This document shows positions 1 to 10,335 of a stretch of DNA of 64,000 nucleotides, one piece after another; position 1 is the stretch's first letter; each line of letters begins with the position of its first letter. The notes under the pieces are model-generated. The model had not been told where the DNA came from. It saw only the letters and a list, made by a program, of their open reading frames with translations, and searched no databases. This DNA is from Amblyornis subalaris (Eukaryota; Chordata; Aves; Passeriformes; Ptilonorhynchidae): positions 2,860,674 through 2,924,673 of the forward strand of contig JACAXG010000081.1 of assembly GCA_018881555.1 (NCBI GenBank), written 5' to 3'. Position numbers and translations under genes: made by a program.

Positions 1-480
1 CCTGGGGCCTTCCTGACATCCTGGGANGCCAGTGCTGCCTGGCAATGTCAAAGTGTGCCCTGAAATGTCTCCTTTCCAGGTGATGGCTCGGTCACTTCAT
101 ACTTGGAGCTGTTGGAGACTTACCTGTGGTTACCATCACTCCCCTNAGTGCAAAGCTGTTACTGAATACTCAAAATGCCGGATTTTGGCACATGCCCTGC
201 CTTTTCCAAGGACCAGCTGAAGCAGTGCTGTGTTCNATGGCATTGAAGCTCTCCACCAGCTGCAGTGAATTTGGAGCACTTTGGGTCTACCTGCCACCAC
301 CAATGCTGGTGTGTGCCACAGCCGTGCTGTGTGCCATGTGGCCACCATGGTTTTTTCTCCCATCTCCGTGAGTTGTTGCAAGGGGAGGGAATGGATGACC
401 AGGCTGGGAAAGCCCAGGCCTAAATTACAGTCATATGGAGAGGACATGACCTTGTATCTTTATACCTAATATATTTTCCT

Positions 481-662
481 AGACCTAAGGAAGAAATTTT
501 TTAGAAAGAGGATGGTGAGGCCCTGGCACAGGGTGCNCAGAGAAGCTGTGGCTGCCCCATCCCTGGAAGTGTCCAAGGCCAGGCTGGACAGGGCTTGGAG
601 CNACCTGGGATAGTGGAAGGGGTTGGACTAGAGGGCCTTCCAATCCAAACTGTTCTATGATT
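481..662 (+). mobile_element. CR1 LINE 3' fragment
   Basis: Reads AGGAAGAAATTTTTTAGAAA, then TGGTGAGGCCCTGGCACAGG, CCATCCCTGGAAGTGTCCAA and GGGCTTGGAGCNACCTGGGA, ending TGTTCTATGATTCTGTG. This is the standard avian CR1 3' end, truncated at 5' and oriented plus. Confidence 0.9.
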
Positions 663-2139
663 CTGTGGAGGAAGGACTTTTCCTGGCCTCCTGGGGATGT
701 GGCTCTCAGGACTCTGCAGCCCAGANCCCCCAGTACCAGCGTGCTCTGCCTGCCTGGCTGGACTGTACTTCCCACAAAGCACAGGAACATCAGGAGAAGG
801 ATAAGGACAGTGCTCAGGGAGTCGGTGCAGAGAGGATGGAGAGAGCTCACATGGTGGCCAGGGAAGGGTGGAACAGACAGAGCTGGCAGGAATCGAGATG
901 GAAAGGCAGGAAACCTGCTTAACTGATCACAACCTGCATGTGACAGCTGAACTGGAAACACTCCCAGCACCTGGTGGGGAACCTGGGAGAGGGTGACAAC
1001 ACCCCTGGCCCAGCCACGATCCTGGCACTGTTCCTGTGTGCCTTGGGAGACCCTCGTGCTGCTCTTGCCTCAAGAGCTCTCCTCTGGACAATAAACCAAA
1101 AGCATGAGGAAAATGGTGTGTATCCTGCTGTCCAGGGAGTGCAGGAAAACTGTGTCCACGTTTGCAAGTCTTCAAGTTCCCCTGCCTGATGGCAGTGGGG
1201 AAGGAAAGACTTGAGNGGGGAGATGCTGAATAAAGCTCACAACTCAAACCTCTGTCGGTGTCTCCAGAGGCACCCTTAGAGGCAACAGTGTGACACCAAA
1301 TTACCTGAGAAGGCAAAGTCCCGAGCCATGCATTGACCTTCAGGGAACTTGCAGAAGCTCCACAGCCTCCCCAAGAGCCCAAGCATCATGTAGGAGTCCC
1401 ACAGAGAACACATTTCCCCCCCACAGCACCTGGCAGGGCAGTGTGAGGCACGAAGAAGCGTTGACCTGGCACTAGGAACAGGGGGATTTCTCTGCCAGGA
1501 TGATTGAAATGCAGTAGGTGAAAGGATGTTACTTGAGATCTGGTTTTTTTCTTGCTGTGGGGTCAGGGAACAGATTTGTTCCTGGTGCCATGGGAGGAAA
1601 CTGTGCTGGGGAACCCATTGGGCAGCGATTCAGCAGCATTTTGGGGACCCAGGGAGTGGTGAAGGGGTAGGTCATGCACACAGCCTGGGCTGCGGAAGCT
1701 CAGGGCGCCCAGGCAAGCTGAGACTCATTCAGCAGGAAGATTGACCCTTTCTTCCCTGGATCTCACACTGGGTCATGTCAGGGCTTGTGACACGGGTGGG
1801 CACAGACCGGGCAGAGCCCATCTCCTTCCCAGTCCNCGCTGCCCACGCGGGTGTGCGATGCCCATCGGCCGAGGACAGCTTTGAATAGCTTTGAAATACC
1901 TCCCAGAATATTGCCATCTCCATGCTCGGTGCCAAAATGTTTTTCCATCTNCTTTTCTTCCCCCACCTGGATTTATCAGTTAAAAAGACAATCTAATAAA
2001 ACCCAAATATAACTTTGTACCCAAATATTGTTTTGTTCTGATTGCAGAAAAAAAACCCCCAAGAATTCAAAATCCCCACTCTCGTGTAACAAAAGGCAAT
2101 TGGGAACACATCACTTGCAAAGTGCACTTGGGAATCTCC

Positions 2140-2371
2140 CCTGCCAGGGAGAGGGGAGGTTTGGGTTGGATGTTAGGGAAAATGTCTTCCCTGGAAGGGT
2201 GGTCAGGCACTGGCACNGGCTGCCCAGGGAGGTGGTGGAGTCACCATCCCTTGGAGNTGTTCAAGAAACAACTCTACCTGGCAATTCATGGTACAGTTTA
2301 GTGGGCACAGTGGGATTCGATCAGACCCTGGAGGTCTTTTCCAACCTTAATGATTCCATGATTCTACTTTA
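2140..2371 (+). mobile_element. CR1 LINE 3' fragment, diverged
   Basis: Contains TTGGATGTTAGGGAAAATGT, CAGGCACTGGCACNGGCTGC, GTCTTTTCCAACCTTAATGA and the terminal TGATTCCATGATTCTAC. Diverged relative of the copy at 481-662, plus orientation. Confidence 0.85.
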
Positions 2372-2548
2372 AGGCTGTTGAGGAGGTGTTGGCTGAAGAT
2401 GGAGAGGAAAGCAAGCCATGGAACACCGACTGCGCACCTGCTGTACTAAGCCATCAAGGTGTGCTTTGAGCAAGAAGAGCCTCATGGTGCATGTTTGGAG
2501 CATCCCAGCCCTGCCCACAGAGGATGCACAGCCAGGACAGAGGCTCCA

Positions 2549-2554
2549 TTTATT
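2549..2554 (-). terminator. PTPN7: Candidate PTPN7 polyadenylation signal
   Basis: AATAAA on the minus strand (TTTATT on the plus strand), about 360 nt past the PTPN7 stop codon, followed within 50 nt by TGTG-containing sequence. This implies a short 3' UTR of roughly 2520-2915. Inferred from position and hexamer only. Confidence 0.5.
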
Positions 2555-2915
2555 CCAGGGTGGTTGTACCAGTGCTGCGTCTCACGGGGTGAACATTTGT
2601 GTGCAGCCAAAAGGCAAACGGCGCTGGCCAGCTGCGGTTCCTCCGCACAGCTCGCTCTTCTGCCTCAGGGCCTTGCACCTCTCAAAAGCCAAAGCTTCTT
2701 TCTGTGGGTGAAATCTGCCTCCAGCCAGCAGCAACGGCCGCCTCGAGCACCCACCGCACCAGCACACCTTGCTCGTCCCCAGGGTCCAAAGCCACAGTCC
2801 CCGTGGGTTTGCTCGGCTGTGCTCATCCCCAGGGATGTTCAGGCTGCTGCTCTGTGGCCTGGCAGCATCAGGAGAGGTTTTGGTGGAGCTGTCCCCGAGG
2901 CTGGTGCAGGAGAGG

Positions 2916-3039
2916 TCAGAGCAGGGAGCCAGAAGCCCGGTGGGAGTCCTGGCCTCCCGCCTCCGGCAGCTGGGAAGCGTAGAGAGCCAGTGTGTGGTGG
3001 AGGAACTGGTACTGCTCGCTCGTCTGGATCATCCCACCT
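2916..3039 (-). CDS. PTPN7: PTPN7 last coding exon, Q-loop and C-terminus
   Basis: 124 bp encoding [20 protein letters not shown], then [20 protein letters not shown] and a stop. MIQTxEQYxF is the Q-loop helix. The Arg before GGM is split over the intron. Confidence 0.93.
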
Positions 3040-6000
3040 CTGCAAAGGAAAGGCAGGGCCCACTGACACTTCACCAAACACACAGCCCCGTTCCCAGCTC
3101 TGTGCTCCTGGGGCACAAATATTTCCTCTTCACCAGCCATGTCAAGATGCCTCCGAAACAGGCACCAGGGGCTCAGGAGCGTTGCTGGGCTGTTCAAAAT
3201 GAGACTAGCAACTTATTTGGCTCTAATTTTCACCTGTACTTCTAGAAAAGCAGCCAGATGGAGTGTTTCCCGATTTAGTGGCTAAGCTGGAAGGGAAGGA
3301 GCAGATGGCTGCCGGGTTCAGAGCCCCTCTCCTCTCCCCCATGTCCTCAGGTCAGAGCTACAACAGCTCCAACAGCAGAACCAGCCCGGCACTGGGAATT
3401 GTTTGCTATCCACACATCTGCATCCTCCAGCAACCCTTCTGGTTTCCAGCAGAAAGAGTCCCCATGCCCCCTTGGGGTGCCCATCCCCACATCCCTCCCA
3501 CATCCCTCCTCCCAGGCGTGGCACCCAGCAGGCCCCTCCAANGAGCCCCCTGCTCTGAGTACCCACCTGTCTATGCGGAGCCGGCACACGATTCCCAGGA
3601 TATCCACCTCCCCCTTGTCCCTCAGCTGCTGGCAGCCGATCCTGGTGGCGATGAAGCAGCCGGTGCGGCCGATGCCTGCGCTGCGGGAGGGACACAGCTC
3701 TGCTGAGCACCCCCAGCAGCCACTGCCTGGGCTGGGCACGCTCCTGGATTGCTTTGCTGCTGTGATTTCTTCCTAGAGGGATGCTGGGCTCCCGGTCCCA
3801 GTGCCAGACCGACCTTCCNAGCCAGGCACCAAGAGCCAAGGGCTGGGGTCACTCTGCCATGGCAAGGAGTCCTTGCCGTGTTGGCCAGCCCGGCTGAGGC
3901 TGCTCAGGAAGCACAANACCAGTCTGTGCCCCACCCCTGTGCAGTGCAGGGGGCTCTGCAGTGCCTGCCCCACCCAGCTGGGCTCTAACCCCAGCACCAG
4001 CNGTTTGCGCTCAGCCTGCCCAGGGCATGCTGAGTGAGTTCATAGGGATGACCAGCTGCTCTGCTCCACTGTCCCCAAACTCACTCAGCAAGGAGAGAAA
4101 ACAGGCAGAGGCCACCTCCCACAAGAGGGCTGTCCTGAAACGCAGCTCCACATCCAAGCCACAGGCCATGCTCGATGGCACAGGGAGCAGGAATCACGGA
4201 ATCACACAATGGGTCACATNGGGAGGGACCAACCATGGGGTCATCTGGTCCCATCTCCCTGCTCAAGCNGGGTCTTCCAGGGCCAGAGCTGTGGGTGTCC
4301 CATGGGGCTGGTGGCTGGGTCCCAAATGCAGACCTCTCCTGCTCCCAGCCCGCTGTCCATGAACCCAGGTGCAGGATATGCTGTGCTACCACCACCATCC
4401 TGCTGCCAGGACAGGAGCTGCTGGTTGACAGCTCTGNTATGGGGTGGCTGTGCTCTGGGATTTCTGCACCACATTGGGACCAGTGCATGAGCACTCATAT
4501 GTGGGATTTTCCCCTCTGGCATTTGCAGACTGACCCCGAGGTGAAGCCCAGACAGGGCTCAGGTGAGGTGCAGGCTCCTACCTGCAGTGCACCACGATGG
4601 GCCCTGGGCTGGCTGCAGTCTGCAGAGTCTCCTCCACCTTGGACACCAGGTGCAGCAGGGGCTTGGCTGACTCGGGTGTTTGCTGGTCCGGCCAGGAAGG
4701 GAAGAGGATGTGTTTGACCCTGCGGCGTTCCTCTCCAAGCTTTTCCAGCACAGAACAGAGAGAAATTGGGATGGGGGAGCACAGGCCAAATGAAACATGG
4801 AGTCCAGATCCAGCAGAGGCCAAGCAGCCTGCACCCATCTCAGCCACTCTCCTCCCAAATCCCTCTTTGCCAGACACGCGGAGGAGACCCCTGGGCCAGA
4901 GACAATGGATGTGTCCCATCCCAGAAGATGAGAACAGAGGCAGAGTGACCCAGTACTGTCCCCAGAGTCCAGGCAAAGCAAGCAAGATCCCTTGACTTAG
5001 GCAGAGTCAGCCTAGGGTGACTACAGAGAGCCTGTGGGGCAGAGCCCAACAGCACAGTGCACACAACACTGGGCTGTAGTGCTGCTCTGCCCAGCTCACC
5101 CTCTCTGCTCCACACCTCAGGGCTGGGTCCTGCTCCCTCCCACCCTCCCCAGGCAGGAGGGGCTCTGCAGACTCCTCGTCTCCAGGGGGCTCCTGAGAGC
5201 CATGAACCCTCCTCTTTCCTGTCACACAGCACTGCCACCTCACTAGAGATCCCCAGGGTGTCAGTGGCACTGCCGGGCTCTGCTGCATTCCCCCTCTGAC
5301 CCCAGGATGGGGCTCACACCCACCTGGATGGAGAGATCCCGGACCACGTACTCTGCACACTCGCTCACCCCCTGCACGTGGACGGTGAAGGGGCCGTAGG
5401 TGCCCTCCTTCTCGGGCCAGTAGTGGACACATTTCTGGAGGACAAGGCAGGTTTGTGGCTGTGGAGATGCTCAAGGNACCTGCTGGTGTTTGAGCTGTGC
5501 TTGGGTCAGGGACATCACCTTAGGGGTGGTAGGGGAGCGGGGAAGGTGGATATGGAGGGATACAAAGGGGAAGCAAGGAAGGAATAGATCCCCATCCCTG
5601 CNTCTGCTGCTCCACACCCTCTCCCATGCTCTGCAGTGCCTTTTGAGCTCCAGGGATGCAGAGCTCTCCTCAGCCCTGGGAGCTTCCAGGCCCAGCAGGA
5701 CTCGGGGCACAGGGAGGCTGTCAGTCGGGAGAGAAGGGAGCAAGGACATGGNCAGGAAAGAGAGGGTTTCCAGCTCCCAGTTCCCCCAGGCAGGTGCTGC
5801 TTGGATGGGGAGCCAGGGATCCCAGCCAAGGCGCAGCGCTGCCGGCTCCCATCCCAGCTGGATCCCCTGGCTGAGAGCTCCCCGCCCAGGGGAGAGCGGT
5901 CGGGTCCCAGAGGGGCACTGCTGCCCGCTGCCTCTGCCCCGTCCCCAGGGGTTGCCCTAATCCCTTTATCCCATTATCCTGCTGGCAAAGTGTGCCCAGA

Positions 6001-9000
6001 GCACAAGGCCCTGTGGGGAGGAGAAAAGGCCCTGTGGGGAGGAGAAGCTTTGCCGGACAGGGCCGAGGCTGCAGCCCTGGGACTCTCCTGCCCCACCCGT
6101 GATTCCCCAGGGAACCCCCAGAGACCAAAGCACGGCAGGTGGGCGCACAGACCCCACGTTTGGTCTCGCGCCGTGCCCCGCTGCCCCCAGCACCCCTCTC
6201 CCCCCGTGCCCCCGGCGGGGCGGCGCCGGGCCCGGGGAGGGGCGGCGGTACCTCCTTGCGCTCCTGCAGCTCGGTGATCATGACGATGAGAGGGGCCTCC
6301 TCCTGCCACACCATCTGCCAGAAGTCGGTCACGGTGTTGAGCATGGGCCCCTGCGTGGCGATGTACTCCCGGGGCCGGCCCGCGTGGCCCTGCGAGCACA
6401 GCNCCCGTCAGCGCGGCCTGAGGGGAGNGNGCCTCTCCAGGCCGCTNCAGCCCTCACGGAGCTGTGCTGCTGCTGCGGTTGGGAGCCTGAGCCACANGGG
6501 CTGTTTCCTGCTCAAACTGTCCTTGAAATGCTTTTATAGGAACTAACAGGTGTCCTCCCCACCCCGCTGGTGCCCAGGAGCAAGTCCATGGAGCCGGCCT
6601 TGTCCACCCAAGTTCCTGCAAGCATCCCCAGGCGATCAGTGTGACAACAGCAGTGTAATCACAGAATCACAGCATTAACTAGGTTGGAAAAGACCTTTGA
6701 GGTCACCAAGTCCAACCTATGGCCTAACACCACCTTATCAACTACATGGATGCCTTGGCAAGGCAAAGCTCATNCAGGGAGCTGCACTCCTCACCGGGAG
6801 CATTTCCACTAGGACAAGCAGGAGTCCCTGTTTCACAGCTCCAAGCATCCTCTGCCTGCACTGTCGCTTGTTCTCCTAGTGTAAAATTGCCAAAGGTATT
6901 GAAAATCCAGGCCTTCCCAGCAATCCTGTTAACGGTTTGGACTCACAAGAAGTTTCACTGGCCCAGCTAAGGGGCAGGAATGTTTTCAGGAATATTTTGC
7001 AGAGCCCTATTTTCATGCCTCAAGATTATTTCTTTTTCCTAGGAAACATGATTTTCCAGTCAGGAGACTTGCAGTAAGGCCTGGAGGTGTCAACCCTGGG
7101 AATTCCACCTCGCCCACCCACCCATGCTCAAAAATATTTCATGGAACACCATCAGCAGGAAGAGCATCAATTCCAGGTGGGACTGATGTGACCAAGCACC
7201 TGAGAGCCCTCCCAGATTCCTGTGCCTCCCAGATTCCTGTGCCTCCCAGNCATGCCCAGGCAGGCTGGGTTGCCAATTTTCTGATGTGCCCACAAATTCC
7301 TGCACTGTTACACCCTTGGAGAGGAAAGGGGAAGGAAGGGTTCAGGAAACACCATCTCCACACAGGGCTGTGTGGGCATCACAGGTGGGCACATCCACGT
7401 GCAGGTGTATGTGACACAGGGGTGGGCAGTGCTCGTGCAGTGTGAGCAGTGGGGTGACACAGAGGGGATGCCACACACCCCCAGGGTGTAGGGACAGGGT
7501 GCTGGTGTCACCAGCTGCACGCTGCCAGGTGGCCTCGGGAAGTCCCTCTGCTGCTCGTGGCCAAACCCCCCTTGGGCCAGAAACCCCTCCCCGGGGTCTG
7601 CTGGTCACCCCAGAGGGCACTTTTTGTGGGCTACTTCTCCATGTCCCACTTTCCCTCACTGACCCACACTCACAGCATCCATGGCCCCACCTCTGCTTCC
7701 CAGTGCCCTGGCCAATCCCAAGGGAAGGGTGCCGCAGTGAGATGAATTGCTCAGAAAGGAGCCTGCCCACCAGGCAAAGCTGGCACCTGGCTGACATGAG
7801 AGCCTGTTCTGGGAGAGACTGCAGCCTGGAAGGGTTTGCACAGGGATGGAGATCAAAATCAGGTTGTGTGAGTAACACCCTAGGGTCTGGGGGTGTCAGC
7901 CTCGGGAAAGGGACCCCATTGGGTGCCAAGAATAAGCCACACCCCACCTTCATTAGCTCTCCTCTCGGGAAATTGCAACAAACTCCCTGAGCAGAGAGGA
8001 AATCCCAGGTTGTGTGAGGGTTGAGGATCTCTGAGTTGCCGTGCTCTCCTGACACAGCTGCCTCCCACGGCCTTGCCAGACAATGGGCAGGGTGTGAGGG
8101 GGAGACGGAGAAGCCCCTGCAAGGGCACCTATGGGGGTGCTCAATCTGCCCAGGAGCTGCCAGCAGCTCCCTCACGACGCTCTCACCACAAGGAAAAGAA
8201 GTGTGCCTGCCCTGTGCACATGGGGCCACAGCTCTCCAGCTCCTAAAGGGCTGGCAAGTCAAGTGTGCTGCCCCATGGCAGCCACAGGACAGCAGGTGAC
8301 AGTCAGTGCCCTTGTCCCTGTGTGGCACCTGCAGCCTGATGCCCTGGGAGCCCCNGGCTGCAGCCCTGGCAGCCCAGCCGTGCTCCGGCCAGGCAGGACA
8401 CTCACCGTGATGTAGTTGGCGTTTATGTAGCTGTCTTCCTCCTGCTTCCCTGCCCTCCGGAGGCAGACCCGGCTCTCAGGATCTGAAAGGTGTCACAGGT
8501 ATCACCCCAGGGACTGACCCGAGCCATCCTCCCTGCCCCAGCCTCAGGGGCCAGAGGCTGAGTCCCCCTGCTCCGTGCCATGCTCAGAGCTGTCTGCACC
8601 CTCCCTCGGGCCCGTTCTTGCCCCACTTCAGCCCTGCTGCCCTGGCAGGGCACAGCCCAGCTACAGCCCAAACCTGCACGTAGTGAGCATGTGGGGTAAC
8701 TCAGCCACGATGGCCCCCAGGACACCCCCACAGTCCCTGGCTAGAGCCCAGCTGAGTCCTCCCATAACATCCTCAGCCTTTACACCCTTAGGACTGTGCC
8801 CTTGGGACACGTACGGCCCCNTGTGTGCTGCACACCTGGGCAGGACACCTCACCTCCCACCCCACAGCAGNGTGGACACGCCCTGCAACAGGGCACCCAG
8901 CTCCTGCAACGTGGGGAGTAGGAACAGGCATGGCAGGAACCCCAAGAGCACCCAGGAGTGCCCACCCCAGTGCCAGGGCTGCTCTGAGCCATCCCTCTCC

Positions 9001-10237
9001 CACAGGCAAGCAGAGGCAAATGGGAGGCAAAGGGACACGGTGGCACATACTGGGGAGAATGGTTTTGTATCTGTCCTTGAAGGCACGTCCAGGGATCTCC
9101 AGCTCCTCCGGACTCACGAAGTTGGGTGGGATTTTCTGCAGGGAGAGAAAACAGCCATGAGGAAAAGCCCATTGCTGCCACTGGTGTCCCCTGGTGGTGG
9201 CAGAGCTGGTCACCTCNCAGGGCGCAGCTGACCCAGGGACCCAGAGGCATCACCAGAGATGCCAGCCCCTGGGATGAGNCCTGTCTTTACTCCAGTTGTG
9301 GTGGGACTCCTTCCAGAGAGGCAGCCTTGGGAGAAGAGTGTGGCATGGGAGGGCAGGACAGGCTTTCAGGGACACCAATGGGACACATGTGCATGCCAGG
9401 GAGCAGGTGGGACCCGGGCACCCCTCCCCTCTGTCCACTCTGTTCACACCACCTGCTGTCCCACTAGGGCTGGGGGGGGGCTCAGAACCTCCCTCAGAGG
9501 TGTCCCCCCCGTCAGTCCAGCCCCCACCAGCCCCTCCACCCNTCCTGTGAGGAGGGAGAGGGAAGCATCGCACCGAAAACTCCTCCTGGAGCTGTGCCAG
9601 GCTCTGGGCGTGCTGCTGGAGCTCCTGTTTCCTCAGCACGTGGCTGGATGTCCTCAGGAACTTCAGCGTGATGTCCCGTGGCGTGCAGACTGGCTGGATG
9701 GGCTCCACGCTCCCCAGAGAGCTCATGTCCAGCACCAGCGACACATTGGAGCCCCTCCTGAAAGGCAGAGGGGTCCCTGGCTGACCCTCTGCCACCCTGA
9801 GACAGAAGGACAGCCCCTCCCACCCTATCATCAGTTGAAACCACCCCACACTGAGCACAAGGCAGATAGAGACCACGGTAGATGGGAGGATTGAGGAACA
9901 AGGAACTATCGGATCACTTTGTTTTTTGCTGGGAAGCCCCCAAAGGACAGTGTTGAGATTTGTCCTGGGCTGGGTGGGGGCCAGAGCTGCCTCCACGCTC
10001 AAACCTGGCACTTGCACGTGCTGGCAGGCAGAAGGCTGGCAGGAAGGAGTTTGGGGGAGCCTTGGGGATGAGCATGGTACCCTGGCCAGGCCTGAGGCAC
10101 ACTCACCTCTCCTGCAGACGCACGTGCTTCTTGGCAGAGGGACTGGGCTTGTCCGGCTTGTCCATGTCTGCTGCAGCTGCCCGGGCTGCCAGGCTGCCCT
10201 TATGAACTCTGGAGCACACCAAGCAGGCTTGGACCAT
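2916..10237 (-). CDS. PTPN7: PTPN7 (HePTP) cytosolic MAP-kinase tyrosine phosphatase, 9 coding exons
   Basis: Spliced on the minus strand from 10237-10107, 9757-9574, 9135-9051, 8482-8406, 6389-6252, 5434-5324, 4739-4582, 3680-3567 and 3039-2916. All junctions have GT/AG sites and consistent phases, giving 1122 nt and 373 residues. Seen: a kinase-interaction motif ([11 protein letters not shown], residues 44-54), KDRY (125-128), the WPD loop (Asp260) and [10 protein letters not shown] (Cys294, Arg300). Known of the family: HePTP is a leukocyte phosphatase that binds ERK and p38 through this motif, and protein kinase A phosphorylation of the motif serine releases them. Start: ATG at 10237 has A at -3 and G at +4 and begins MVQA. 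A second strong ATG at 10165 (MDKP) would give 349 residues and puts the motif serine at 23 and the catalytic cysteine at 270, the numbering used for human HePTP. Both starts may be used. The C-terminal tail after QLPEAGG is lineage-specific. Confidence 0.95.
3567..3680 (-). CDS. PTPN7: PTPN7 exon: P-loop SAGIGRTG
   Basis: 114 bp encoding (S)[19 protein letters not shown] and on to [13 protein letters not shown]. It completes the [10 protein letters not shown] signature, with Arg300 binding the phosphate. Confidence 0.95.
4188..4290 (-). mobile_element. CR1 LINE 3' fragment in a PTPN7 intron
   Basis: Begins GGAATCACGGAATCACACAA and continues GGGAGGGACCAACCATGGGG, TCATCTGGTCCCATCTCCCT, GCTCAAGCNGGGTC: a reversed CR1 3' end. 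The left boundary is clear, the right one fades. Confidence 0.7.
4582..4739 (-). CDS. PTPN7: PTPN7 exon: WPD loop up to the catalytic cysteine
   Basis: 158 bp. It encodes [20 protein letters not shown] and ends GPIVVHC. WPD supplies the general acid (Asp260) and the exon ends in the codon after the catalytic Cys294. The acceptor is CTGGAAAAG, short of pyrimidines, so the first codons (LG) are slightly less certain. Confidence 0.93.
5324..5434 (-). CDS. PTPN7: PTPN7 exon: KCVHYWP segment
   Basis: 111 bp, phase 0 at both ends, encoding [16 protein letters not shown] and on to VVRDLSIQ. KCxxYWP is a conserved PTP-domain motif. Confidence 0.94.
6005..6045 (+). repeat. Short direct repeat, two copies
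   Basis: AAGGCCCTGTGGGGAGGAGA occurs twice in tandem, in the PTPN7 intron just 3' of the exon at 6252-6389 in transcript terms. Confidence 0.9.
6252..6389 (-). CDS. PTPN7: PTPN7 exon: YIATQGP and DFWxMVWQE core
   Basis: 138 bp, phase 0 at both ends, encoding [20 protein letters not shown] followed by [20 protein letters not shown]. This is the conserved phosphatase core. The preceding intron (6390-8405) is the longest in the coding part and holds a CR1 fragment. The local GHAGRPRE replaces the usual GYDGKEK-type loop. Confidence 0.94.
6657..6760 (-). mobile_element. CR1 LINE 3' fragment in the long PTPN7 intron
   Basis: AATCACAGAATCACAGCATT, then GGTTGGAAAAGACCTTTGAG, GTCACCAAGTCCAACCTATG and GCCTAACACCACCTTATCAA. 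Reversed CR1 end of a subfamily different from the copy at 481-662. Confidence 0.8.
7211..7247 (+). repeat. 17-bp tandem duplication
   Basis: CCCAGATTCCTGTGCCT occurs twice in tandem, then CCCAG again, inside the long PTPN7 intron. Confidence 0.9.
8406..8482 (-). CDS. PTPN7: PTPN7 exon: YINANYI segment
   Basis: 77 bp encoding [20 protein letters not shown] and continuing ANYIT. The canonical DYINANYI of PTP domains is present as SYINANYI. The residue after it is Thr where most relatives have Arg. Confidence 0.92.
9051..9135 (-). CDS. PTPN7: PTPN7 exon: start of PTP domain, KDRY loop
   Basis: 85 bp encoding [16 protein letters not shown] and then [13 protein letters not shown] is this subfamily's form of the KNRY phosphotyrosine-recognition loop. 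The exon ends in phase 1, and the split Asn is completed at 8482. Confidence 0.93.
9574..9757 (-). CDS. PTPN7: PTPN7 exon: hydrophobic half of the kinase-interaction motif
   Basis: 184 bp. It starts by completing Arg44, then [16 protein letters not shown], which carries the PKA-type serine (RRGS) and the hydrophobic MAP-kinase-docking residues. It continues through the alpha0 region, ending QLQEEFS. The donor reads TCG|GTGCGA, weaker than the other donors of this gene, but reading phase and the following exon ([12 protein letters not shown]) fit exactly. Confidence 0.92.
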
Positions 10238-10335
10238 GCTGCAGCAGCCACGGAGCCCTCGTCCTGGAGCACAGCGCGGGGACACCGGGGGCCCTCAGCT
10301 CCCGGGGAGTCACGGAGCCATCAGAGGAAAAGCAG
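10107..10335 (-). CDS. PTPN7: PTPN7 first coding exon with 5' UTR part
   Basis: Coding from 10237 to 10107, ending CTGCAGGAGAG before GTGAGT. A strong acceptor (TGACTTTTCTTTTCCAG) ends at 10336, so the exon probably begins at 10335 and carries about 98 nt of 5' UTR. At least one more 5' exon must then lie upstream. A four-codon upstream ORF (ATG GCT CCG TGA) sits at 10321-10310 and could lower initiation at the main ATG. The encoded end, [10 protein letters not shown], is the basic half of the kinase-interaction motif. Confidence 0.8.
10310..10321 (-). promoter_or_regulatory. PTPN7: Four-codon upstream ORF in the PTPN7 5' UTR
   Basis: On the minus strand ATG GCT CCG TGA lies 14 nt inside the exon and ends about 70 nt before the main ATG. 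If the acceptor at 10336 is used it is in the mRNA and could lower translation. Confidence 0.4.

Larger units (their letters stand above)
1..2520. other. Flank downstream of PTPN7, no gene recognised
   Basis: No exon-like open frames with splice sites and recognisable protein motifs. It contains two plus-oriented CR1 3' fragments (481-662 and 2140-2371). In mammals ARL8A lies on this side of PTPN7, but none of its GTPase motifs is visible here. Confidence 0.6.

Noticed and set aside
1..2520. ARL8A, expected beyond PTPN7 from mammalian gene order
   Set aside because: None of its small-GTPase motifs appears on either strand in this flank. It probably lies further left.
7342..8328. 328-codon open frame on the minus strand in the long PTPN7 intron
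   Set aside because: It lies wholly between two well-defined PTPN7 exons, has no domain and is not in a compatible splice arrangement.
9250..10272. 340-codon minus-strand open frame taken as one exon
   Set aside because: It contains the PTPN7 exon at 9574-9757, but the rest is intronic. GT/AG sites and similarity confine coding to that exon.
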